DNA of 64,000 nucleotides from Branchipolynoe longqiensis (taxonomy: Eukaryota; Annelida; Polychaeta; Phyllodocida; Polynoidae). The position numbers and the translations under genes are program-made. The notes beneath the pieces are model-generated. The model worked only from the letters and a program-made list of their open reading frames with translations, ran no database searches and was not told the origin of the DNA. The stretch spans positions 93,612,852 to 93,676,851 of the forward strand of contig CM059193.1 of NCBI GenBank assembly GCA_030323885.1. Reading direction: 5' to 3'. Shown here one piece after another: positions 36,901 through 48,900 of this stretch (the stretch's first letter is position 1; each line of letters begins with the position of its first letter).

Positions 36901-39900
36901 ATACTGTCTATTCTCTAGTTACGCATATAATCTACTTGGTGTTCTCTGTGGCGGAGTGGTTAGAGTGTCTCACTTTTTTCTAGGTTGGACTCTTAATCTG
37001 AAGGTCGGTGGTTCGATACTCTGTGCCATCACCTCTGCCAATTTGGATTTCCACCGCTGTGCATAACTTACACTTTACAGTGTCATCAAAGGCCAGTTGC
37101 TCTCATACCATGTCTATGTGGTATGGGAGGTTAAACATCCATTTGGTTGGTAAAAGTGTAGGCTCGGGCTTTCTATCGACCAACTGTCTAATGGTGAAAA
37201 CAAGACTATTCAGACTTATCCATCATAGGCAGTATAAATCTTCAAGAAAAAAACAGAAGAAAATACTTATACTTAACCACTTAGGCATACTGGCCTGTTA
37301 ATAGATTCAGCCTGTCTATATATATGACTTGTCATAATTATAGTGGTCATGCGGTGAAGACTGACTATACCGATACTGAGTCCAACATTTTTCAAGCCTT
37401 GTTTTTCAATGCATTTTTAGTGATGGAGCTTCGACTATTTCGGGTGGAAGCCTATTCTATGACGTCATAATATGAAATTATTTTTAAAACGATATAATTT
37501 CTTAGTTTTTATTGTTATTATTGCTGCTGTTTTTTGTTGTCATATTATTATGATCATCGCTATCATCCTCGCCACATGACGCGGTGGCCGAATCGGTAGA
37601 ACGCAGGCTTCCCATGCGGAAGATCGGGAGTTAGTCCCTGTGGAGTCAAACCAATGACGTGCAAAATTGATAGTTGGCACTTCCTAATCTGGCGCTTGGC
37701 ATTAATATAAGATAGGGCAAGGACTGGTTAGCTTGGTGTTAGGATAATGTGACTGAGTGGGAAATTGGACCATGCTGCCGATGGCCTGGTCTCCCAGTGG
37801 GGCAGCACTATCCCAGATAGCACACAGCCGTCGGGCCGACGTCGGCTATTGGTCGGACCGTCGCGATCGACTTTCCACCGTCGGGCCACCGTCGGGCCAC
37901 CGGTGGATTTCCGGCGTTGGGAATCAATCCCTTTCCACTTTTGAGCCACCGTCGGGCCACCGTCGGGCCGCCGGTGGTGTTCCGACGTTAGGGTTCAATC
38001 CTTTTCCACTTTTGAGCACCGTCGGGCCATCGTCGGCCCGACGGTGGTGGGCCGCCGCAGGTTTGCATTCATTTTCCACACTTGGTATACCGTCGGGCCA
38101 TCGTCGGCCCGACGGTGGTGTCCGACTAGGTTCAATCCTTTTCCACTTTTGATTGTGGCCATCGTGGCCGACGGGGTGTTGACTTGGGTCAATCCCTTTC
38201 CACTTTTGATCACCGTCGGGCCATCGTCGCTCGACGGGGTGGCGCCGCAGGTTTGCATTCATTTTCCACTCGGTCCACCGTCGAGCCACCGTCGAGCCGA
38301 CGGTGGTGGGCCGCGCATGCGCAGTTCTTTAGATTTGCTTTCCGGCTCGAGTCGCCCGCGGACCACGTGCGATTGTTGATCAGTGTTCTTTTTCTACCAA
38401 TAACTCCAGAAATAGGAATTTTAAGGAATTATTTAACAGGTATGTTTATTAATATGTTTAGATTGTTTTGTAAAAGTTTTGTAATTTATTACGAAGTATT
38501 AGTGGAATTATTCGTGTTAATACGATTTGAATCATCCGTACGGTTTGTTTACTTCGAATCGCCCCCTGACTCGAGTCGCCAGCACAACACGTGCGATCGT
38601 TGGACAGCGTTCTATTTGAACAAATAACGCCAGAAATCGGAGGAATTTAAAGGAATTATTTAACAGTTTGTTTATTAATATGTTTAGATTATTTTGTAAA
38701 AGTTTTGTAATTTATTACGATGTATTAATGGAATTATTCGTGTTAATAGGATTTGAACTACGCGGTACGGAATGTTGACGAATTTTTATAAGGTTAGGGT
38801 TCGTCGAGTCGACGGTGGGAGGTTGGACAAACAAGTCGGCCCGACGGCGTTTGCGCGTCGCCGACGGGGCAGCCGCCGTCGGACGCGGAGCGCGGCCGAC
38901 GGCGGCAGCCGCCGTCGCCCCGACGGCGGGAGGTTGGACAAAACAACGTCGGCCCGACGGCGTTTTCCACCGTCGGGCTGCCGGAGCGGCCGCCGTTGGG
39001 CCGCCGTTGGGCCGACGACTGTGTGCTGTCTGGGATAAAGTCACCATGAGCATACATTGTCACACTGACAATGCTTTGTTTGTTAGTTTGTTTAACGAGC
39101 CCCCCCCCCCCCCTTTTGTCTTGGGGGGGGGGGTCGTTAAACAAACAAGCAAAGCATTGTCACAAGTTGGTGCCAGTGTGGCGGTTTCAGCTCGTTCCCG
39201 TGCTCAGCCGTGTCCCATTGCTTCTGCGCATGCGCGGATTTCGCATCAACTCGGGTCACCCGAGCCACTTATTGGCGCATGCGCACATCCTACAAACTCG
39301 GGTCGAATAATCGAATAGGCTCGGGTGGACAATTTTTTCTTTTTTAAAAAATAACCGATAAAAGTACAGCAAAATAGGATTTAAAGTATTTTATGATGGC
39401 CTAGTTTAGCTATATTTCCATTTCATTAATCTAAGTTATTATTTTTTTGCACACGGCACGTGTATTTGTCGACTCCACCCGCCGTGTTCTATTTGAAATT
39501 CGGATGACCCGAGTCGCCCGGGTCGTGTTAATCGATTACGGCCATGTTTATTAGATTCTGACGCATGCGCAGAAGCGAGGGACACGGCTGAGCACGGGAA
39601 TGAGCTGAAACCGCCACACCGGTGTTGCGGTTTCTGAGGCACACCAGTTTGCGAGGGACATTTACATTCAAATGCATTGTCAATGGCCGTGAGCAAATCT
39701 TCATACAGAAAAAGTGAAATATCTCTACAACTACACCTCCTAGACACAAATCGCTTGGTACACATATAGAAAACATCTTTACCAAAACGATTATATTAAA
39801 TTTATAAGGTTAGGGTTCTTGATTTCTATTAATTTTGAATAAAACTAATGTTTTGCACCGTCAAACCGTCAAACTCAAGGCATTGTCAATGGTCGTGAGC

Positions 39901-42900
39901 AATCTTCATACAGAAAATACAGAAGAAGTGAAATATCTCTAAAACCACACCACCTAGAAACAAATCGCTTGGTACACATATAGAAAAGATCTTTACCAAA
40001 AACATTATAATAAATTTATAAGGTTAGTGACGATGCTGTTCGATCTTGATGCATGCACAGAAGCGATGTGTCCCTCGCAAACTGGTGTGCCTCAGGAACC
40101 GCAACACCGGCCCTAATATGACCTTAGATGTTGCCAGGATGTAAAGCCCCAACAAACGTGCAGGTAGAATATGTGAGACGCTGCCCTCCCCCCACCCCCT
40201 CTTTTTCACAAAGATCACGTGACTTTTGCTGTGCACGCAGATCGGGCACGACGGGGTGACGGAAGGTTCTGGATGGTTCGTGCAGGAAGTGGAGGTGGAT
40301 CAGCCCACCAGGGGGAAGCACTACTTCTTCAAGTGTCGGCAGTGGTTGTCACGTGACCATGGCGACGGCAAGACAACGCGCATCTTCTCTCTCCAAGATG
40401 GCGACAGCTCGATGGTTTCCTACAAACCACGTGGGTTCAGTTTCAAGCTGAGATTTTAGTATTGTCGTGGGGGGTGATGAAAATGGGAAATACTGTGCCT
40501 AGAGCGGGACTCGAACCCACATCTCTCTGTATTCCGGGCCAGTGTGCTAACCATTACACCACCTAGGCTCCCAGATATCAACAGACTCCCCACGCCTACC
40601 TGTCTATGTGGTTGCTTGCCTGAGAGGTCAGTGCAGACCACTACACTCATCCCCCTGGAATTGTAAGTCTTGTAATGCTTACAATTACATACATACAGGC
40701 AATGCACTAACACCTACATACACAGGGTAGGTTCAACAACCATACAGCGCAAAGCTTGACTTGCCTGGGTCAGTCAGCACTAACTGTTGGTTGTGTTTTG
40801 TTTTGTGATAACACATACATACACAGGGTAGGTTCAACAACCATACAGCGCAAAGCTTGTACAGGATCCTGGTCACGGCACCAGTGTCGTGGGGGGTGAT
40901 GAAAATGGGAAATATTGTGCCTAGAGCGGGACTCGAACCCACATCTCTCTGCATTCCGGGCCAGTGTGCTAACCATTACACCACCTAGGCTCCCTGATAT
41001 CAACAGACTCCCCACGCCTACCTGTCTATGTGGTTACTTGCCTAAGAGGTCAGTGCAGACCACTACAGTATCTTCATAGTCCGATGAAAGCATCAAATTT
41101 ATTCAAAACCAAAACACTGACCTAGATTTGATTGTATTTCTGGCTGCGTAGAAGGGAATACAGGGTCAATTTAGTAGAGCCTGTCTCTGCTGAGGTCTAT
41201 GCAAGGATGAAAGATCTCCGCGATTTCGCGGATTTCCGGGATTTTTCCTGTAGCTATAAATGTATACTAATACCATGCCCCCGTCCTGATATGACCTTAG
41301 ATGTTGCCAGGACATAAAACTCCAACAACCAACCAATACGTTGTTTCACGCTGCAGCACCATCAGCATATACTAATATGTGGCTGCAGACGCCGCAGCAC
41401 TAGCAGCATATACTACTAATGGCTTCAAACGCCGCAGTACTATCAGCGTATATCAATCTGTATGAAACCCGACTTCCGGGAATTTTCAGTGATTCCCTGA
41501 CAATGCTAAACCTATGGGAGAATATCAGCATTTCCGCTTTCTTTCCCGGAGAACACTTTCATCCCTGTCTATGGTGTCAAGAGTTTTAAATAGAATGTTT
41601 TCAATTCAAATATCTGTAAAGTTAGCCATTTAAAATAAAATCTAATTCAAACTAAAGTAAGGTAGATTATAAACAATGAACTTAATATATTTATCTAAGA
41701 AACTCAAAATCATCGCACTATGGAACTGTACAGAACTTTAAGGAATTTAGATTCGTTCTTTTTTGTGATGAATTTATTTACCCTGCTCATAACGGATAAG
41801 TGTGTTCACACTTGTTTTCACCGCTGGGCAGCTCTAGTGTAATTTGTTTTAAATTTATTGAATTTTGTCTTAGTACTAATTTTAGTTTTCTTGCTTCTTG
41901 TTTATGGCTTGTAACTGTTTGTAGATTGCAAACAGTCCAAAATTAACCCGGGCCGAGTCAAATCAGTGACTTACAAAATTGATACTTGCCGCTACCTAAC
42001 CTGGTGCTCAGCATTACTAGGATAGGGCATAGAGTGGTGGAATGAGGAAGACCAATTGTCCACGATTGAAATTTCCCGCCTTAATCAATTAATGTACAAA
42101 AACACAAACAAAAAACAAAAACTGCAAGAAAACTAAACAAATAGGAAGCTAACTATAAAAAAAAAGCCTTCTTTTCTTACCAATCTGTGCACAGTGGTTC
42201 CGTGTGAGGTGACCGTGTACACCGGAGACGTGAAGGACGCTGGAACAGACGCCAAGGTCCTCGTCAAGTTCTTCGGCGACAATGGGACGACGTCGGACAT
42301 CCACCTCGACAAGAGTTCGGAGCGCTTCGAACGCGCCCGGGTCGACCTCATCAAGGTCGAGGTCGAGGACGTTGGCAAGCTGGTGAAGATGCGCATCGGG
42401 CATGACGGGAAGGGCTCGCGGCCAGAGTGGTTCGTTGATAAGGTATGACGTCACTTCCGGTTTATTCCTATGCGCAAATAGCTGGGGTGCTCTTTATTCT
42501 TTAATCAGTGATGTTTTCTATTTAAAGTGATTTTTGTGGGTATATTATCCTTTCTTTTGATTTTGATATTAAAATTATACACACGGTCGTTGTTATTATT
42601 TTATATTTATTTACACTTCACATCTTGCACAGTGAATCGACCGTGAATACAGCCATGTTTCGGAGTACTTTAATTTAATAAACGTCTTAAAACATCCTGG
42701 AATTTTGCACTGAAATGTCGTTGAATGTTTTGGAAAGTCCTGGAATTTGATTTGTCAAAATGATTATAAACCTGGGTGTAACTGAACCGTGACGACTAGC
42801 GACCCTACGAACGTCACATCGGGTACAAAGTCTTTTCCCAGCCATTACTCTTGTCAATAGTCACATCGACAATTACAGCAATGTAGATGTCCAAACAAAG

Positions 42901-45900
42901 TTCTCAATGATTTCCTTCCAACGATCTTTCATAATACAAAATTCGTGACCCTACGGGGCCTGGAAAGTCTCCAAAAGTCTTGAACTTCATTTTCCCCATT
43001 TCACGGCCTTGAAAAGCCTTTAATTTAAGTTATTTTTTGGTAATTAGTCCTGAAAAGACTTTAATTCAATTAAACTGTCTCCACTGATCTAAATTAGTCT
43101 GAAATCACCATTCGCTATCATTGTTTTTCTCCTGAAATCCAAATGAAAATAGTCTTGAATTCCTATCAAAAACAGCCTCGAAAAGCCTTGAAATGGCCTT
43201 GAATTCCATATCTTCACATGTGTGCGGACGCTGATATTTAATTAATTAAGCGGAATGTATATCATAAACATTGTGCTTCTTTCATTCTCCTTTTCTTCAT
43301 CCATTGTAATTAAGTTTCATGGACATTGTAACTGTATATAATGAAGATGTGGAAATAAACTTGATTGAATTATTGAATTGTCTCCTGCAGGTTGAAATGA
43401 GGAACATGGACACTGGAGACCTGACCATATTTAAGTGTGATCAGTGGCTGAGTAGGTCGCGGGGTGACCAGATGATTGAAAGAGACTTAGTCGCACACAT
43501 CAAAGGCAAAGCACAACTCAGAAGTAGGTTCACCCCCCCACCCGCCCCCACACCCGACTTTTTGTTTTTGAATTTTTGAATTTTAATATAATTTTACCAT
43601 AAAATATATCAGTGTTTAAGAAACTACTAAAAAATAATGTAACTTATAAAAATAGATGAGGTTTAAATGGATTAATACAAAGTATAGTGAAAAGCTGGGT
43701 TTTGGACTGTTTGGGAAAGGCAAGATCTACCGAGCAATCGCGCTATCCACCCTACTATATGGAGCCGAGGCCTGGATAGTGTACAGACGACAGGTGAAAA
43801 AGCTGCATGCCTTCATGATGCGACATCTGCGTTCAATCATGAGGCTAACCTGGAAGAACAAAATGACAAATAAGGAAATACTTGAACGGACGGGGCTGCC
43901 CTCTATGGAAGATCTTCTGATCAAAAAGATTCTCTGGTGGACTGGACACCTCATGAGGATGTCATCAGACAGGCTACCAAAGCAGATCCTCTACTCTCAA
44001 CTGCCTTCTGGTTACAGAAAGAGAGGGCGCCCTCCACTCCGGTTCAAGGATACCATCAAGAGAAACCTGAAGCTGAGAGACATTAAGACCGACTCATGGA
44101 CATCACTCTCACAGCAGAGAGCTAAATGGAGAGCGGCAGTCAAGTAATGAAAGCAGTCTTTGTCACATCGCGGCCGACACCATGATGATGATGATGATGG
44201 ACTGCTCGTAATCTACAAACAGTTACAAGCTATAAATAAGACCTACTGGACTGGACTTTCCCGAGCATGCACGAAACTCCAAAATGGTCAGATCCATGTC
44301 AAATGACAGCAACAACCATCTCTAATGCAATTCTGAAGTGGTTAGACGTGTGTCAACTGACAGTGAAATCTTAACTCACAAAACATAGCCAAAATTACAG
44401 GAGGCGATACGGCCCAGTTGTTTTTAGTGACTCAAAGAATTGTTTGTGCATGACATTGGTAACAGGGTCTCGCATGCTATTTACACTAAAAAGGGGTGGA
44501 CACAAGATGTTGTGTAAAATGGAGAACACTGCATGGTTGCAAAGTCATCTGTGGTGGCCGAACCACTGCCATGGTTAAAGGATTGAGGATGATGATGATG
44601 ATGATGATGATGAAGTGCTTTCGGTTAAGAAATTTGATGCTTTCTTTTGATTCTGCAGTTGACTAATATTGCCTTTTTGTTGGTGACAGGGACAACATAC
44701 AAGGTTTATGTGAAGACTACAAACACACGAGGAGCAGGCACAGACGCCAATGTGTATATCATTATATTCGGAGAGAAGGGAGACTCGGGCCAGCAGCACC
44801 TGGTGTCATCAGAGACCAATAAGGTACATACGGGCATTCAAGTAGTTCAAGGGAGTGGGACGTAGCTCAGGTGGTAGTGTGTTCACCTGTGAACGTGTCG
44901 GTCATCCGATCGATCCTACTCCGTGGACACATTTGCAGTTTGGGCTATTTTCCGTTCTGACCAGTGGTCCACAACTGGTTCATCAAAGGCTGTGGTATGT
45001 GCTGTCCTGTCTGTGGGAAAGTGCATATAAAAGGCCCCTTGCTGCTTATTGGAAAGAGTAGCCTATGTGGCTGCAGTGGGTTTCCTCCAATGAAATATGT
45101 CAGATTTACCATATGTTTGACTTCCAATAGGCGATGATACAAAAATCAATGTGCTCTAGAAGCGTTGTTAAGTAAACAAGCTTTACTTTTCAAGTAGCTG
45201 AGGACACGGGGTGAGACAGTAGTATGTAGCGGTATTTATTAGGAAGTGAAATGAACATTGGTTCCGCCCACCGCCCAGGTCAAGTCAAGTCAAAAGTCAG
45301 TTCGGCTACTAGGATGCTTAAGCCTATCAATCAATATCTGTGTTCTGCTAGGGTGTCTCCGGTGGATGAAACTGAACAGTTATCGCACAACACACATTGT
45401 TCAGGTGCTGAGGGTGAAGTGAGCTGCTCACTTTGAAATCAACGGTCATTGGGTTAGTTATCCCGATAGCTGCAAGGTGGCGTGTATATTGGGTGTGCTC
45501 CCTCAGTAGGCATTGACACTCTCGAGCTAGGGTTGTTGAGGTGGTGGCGCCACCATCACGCATCCTCGGTTATTGTGGGAGCCGGTGTCGCAGTTTCCGC
45601 CGTCCGCCAGTTTCCGCGGTATGCCTACATTCAAATGCATTGTCAATGGCCGTGAGCAATCTTCATACAAAAAAAGTGAAATATCTCTAAAACCACACCA
45701 CCTAGAAACAAATCACTTGGTACACATATAGAAAACATCTTTACCAAAAAGATTATATTAAATTTATAAGGTTAGGGTTCTTGATTTCTATAATTTTGAA
45801 TAAAACTAATGTTTTGCACTGCGCGTACCGTCAAACTCAAGGCATTGTCAATGGTCGTGAGCAATCTTTATACAGAAAATACATAAAAAGTGAAATATCT

Positions 45901-48900
45901 CTAAAACCACACCACCTAGAAACAAATCGCTTGGTACACATATAGAAAACATCTTTAGCAAAAACATTATATTAAATTTATAAGGTTAGTGACGATGCTG
46001 TTCGATTTTGATGCATACGCAGAAGCGATGCATACCGCGGAAACTGGCGGATGGCGGAAACTGCGACACCGGCTTGCTATCGGTCCCTCATCCTGAATTA
46101 CCCACGTTGCAGTGCATTATGGACAATGGCTTCATAGCAGTATATTGTGTTGGTTTATTGGAGTTTTACGTCCTTGCAAGACCTAACATCATATCAAGTA
46201 AGGCGTTAAAAGCATGCACTTATGACAGCTTTATAGTTTTTCACCCATATACGCCCCCCCCCCCAATGCTCGCCGTGTCACAAGTGTGTATAGCATGAGT
46301 CATACATGCCTGTACACCACCAGATCCTGGTTCAGTGCATTTGTTGTCATGGCTTAATTTATCATATTCTCAACTACACATCATATTCCCTAATAATAAT
46401 ATTCATTACAATTTGTAATATTCATCATATTTCCATAGTATATATATTATTCTCTAATACAGGCCGTCAAATGTCTTAGGAGTGCGTCTGGCAGGGGAAG
46501 CAGGCGGAGTGGCGAGAGAGGGGAGATACTGGGTTGTTTGTAACCTTACGACGGTTACCGGTTGCAGAACTGCAACATTATAGAGAGGCTCCGATAAATC
46601 GGCCCAATCTTTGGTTGAAGAATAATCTTCTGGTGGGGCGGCGGTGGGGCGGTTGTAGAAGCTGGGGGATGTCTTTACAACGATTAAACGACGAGTCGTT
46701 GGGGCGGTCCAGAATCTCCGGTCCGGCGGTAGCACAGCACTTGTATCCAGCAGACAGCAGCAAGGGTTTCCGAGGAAGGGTGGGTAAAGATGGGTCCAGC
46801 GGCTCCAGCAACGAGAAGAAAGCGAGAGAAACCTAAAGGTAAAGGGCCCCACCCAAGCACACAACTCCCTTGGTCAGGGGGAGAAGTATGCCTGGGAGGA
46901 AAAAAAAGGGTAGAGTCTAGGAAAGAGAAATGAGGAGAGTTGAGTCAAAGGACCGTGTCTATTTGCTCGATGGCGACCATCCAGCGAGCCAAAGACACGG
47001 ACAGAGTAAAGGTAGAAAGTGAAATGCTGGTGGGCTCACCCTCCTTGAACTCTTTTCAGACATATCAAGGAGGAAGGAGCAAGGCCAGCGGAGAGGAGAT
47101 AGAGAGAGGTGTGGACAAAGTGCGGACCGGATAGCAAGTGTGGCGAGAGAGGGCAGGGAGGCTGGGTTATAAGGGCGAGAGCGAGAGGGGGGGGGGGAGG
47201 TTACGCAACGCAACGGTCGCGGCCTGTTTTCCTACTTTTTGAGGTGACTGCTCATTTGAAGCCCTCTATACACTCTCTTGGTACATTTGCTCTTATACAA
47301 AATTCCTATTTTCTTCCTATTTTGTGGGGGAAATCCCTATTGTGTCCCTATCTTTTTGACAAACAAAATCCCAATTTTCCTTCTTTTTTTACCCACTGCC
47401 TCACTTGATGTCCTGCTAATATTCCTGAACATCCCGATATTGGAATATTTAAAACTGTTGAATGTGAAATCTATGAGAACGGTTTGGTTTTGAAAATGCG
47501 AATGGTTCAGCTATTGTGCGCGTTTGAGGTGAACTATTTTCTAAGCTTCCTGTAATTTTCAGAACCCATTTGAGAACGATCAGCTGGATGTGTTCACCAT
47601 CACCGACCTGTTGTCACTTGGACAACTCACCAAGCTCAGGGTGTGGCATGACAACAAGGGTAAGCTGAACAAAGGCTGCTTGTTTGTTTGAATTAGGAAA
47701 CAGTTTGTTTTATTTGTTTGGATTAAATCGAGGCGTCACAAAAACTTCTATGGATATATGTGATGTATGACGTATTATACAAGTATAACTATGCACAGGG
47801 GAATAACTATTCTGTTATCAATATGTATATATATAAAAGACGTATATATAACATATGTGTATAACATGTATATGGGTCATTATCTAAAACTGGGCACTAA
47901 ATTGTGACATGGAAACCAACATTGAAAACCTTCCAAATAATAGAAAAAAACCTTCCAAATATTAGCCTAATCCAATGTCCTATTAAGGTTTGCGTGTTGT
48001 GCATATGTCAGAGTTGAACAAAATGAATTTTACTTTTTGAATTAGATCTTACACAAATTGAGCAATACATTAATATCAGTCACGTAACAGGAAAATCAAA
48101 GATGCATCCAGAACCTCATTTTAACATATACAACATAGTCAAACAAGATTTTATTGATTACTATTAAGCAGACAAAGTTATGACTTACAAGAAAACAAGG
48201 TGAAAAATAAGTTGGAAAAAGTTTGGCTACATGCATAGTGTAAATGTGTAAATTTTCACTTTTTCACATCAGCACAAAATCATATAAGTAAACTTTTAAT
48301 TTCTTTTTTTTAGGATAACTTCAATAAATGTACTGTTGCTAATATACTAAATACACAGAGGATACAATAATTATTTGACTTGCAATCAATAAAGGAAAGA
48401 ACAAATTATCAGCAACGTAATGTGGAAACCAAATATGTGGTGCCTTGTTTTAAAGAATGACCCATATATCAAATATATATATAATACATATATACTATAA
48501 TATCGTCGCATCAGTGCAAATAGGTTGTGACTGATTTCTTCAAGTTTTGCAGGAGAAGCAAAAGAAAACTTCCAACAATTACAGTACCCTACTGAAAATA
48601 TATATACTTTTGTCCCTGTGTATGATTGTAGGTGTGCTATAGATGTCTTATTTGCTGTAAGCCACTTTTCTAAATATATTGCGTAATACTGTAAAAACAA
48701 CCAATTGTGCAGTTACAACTTTGTTGCACAGACTTCCATCACAATCTTCCAGGATGAGCTACAGATACAACCTTTTCTGATAAGACTTTTAAAGCATATT
48801 GTAATGATATACTAAGAACGATTACTATATTTCATAGTCTTGACAACTGAATTCATCTAAATAGTTACAGTTATGCCATTTCTGGTTTCTGGAATTTGAA

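Larger units (their letters stand above)
37577..40165 (+). mobile_element. SINE S4 broken by at least three nested insertions
   Basis: Pieces: 37577-37811 (head GGTGGCCGAATCGGTAGAAC to GGGCAGCACTAT), 39035-39065 (ATAAAGTCACCATGAG, CATTGTCACA), 39163-39172 (CAAGTTGGTG), 40111-40165 (CCCTAATATGACCTTAGATG to the tail). Read in order they rebuild an S4 body like 57467-57735. Inserts: CGT copy C, a hairpin element, and a pair of CCGGTGT MITEs. Confidence 0.82.

Noticed and set aside
36940..37015. tRNA-like sequences with box A and box B (also at 15669, 44855, 54352, 62255)
   Set aside because: Each continues into a shared SINE body and tail, and several have target duplications, so they are SINE heads and not tRNA genes.
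43656..44147. 163-codon frame as a host gene
   Set aside because: Its sequence is the C-terminal region of a LINE, and the same 3' end occurs reversed at 35873-36105.
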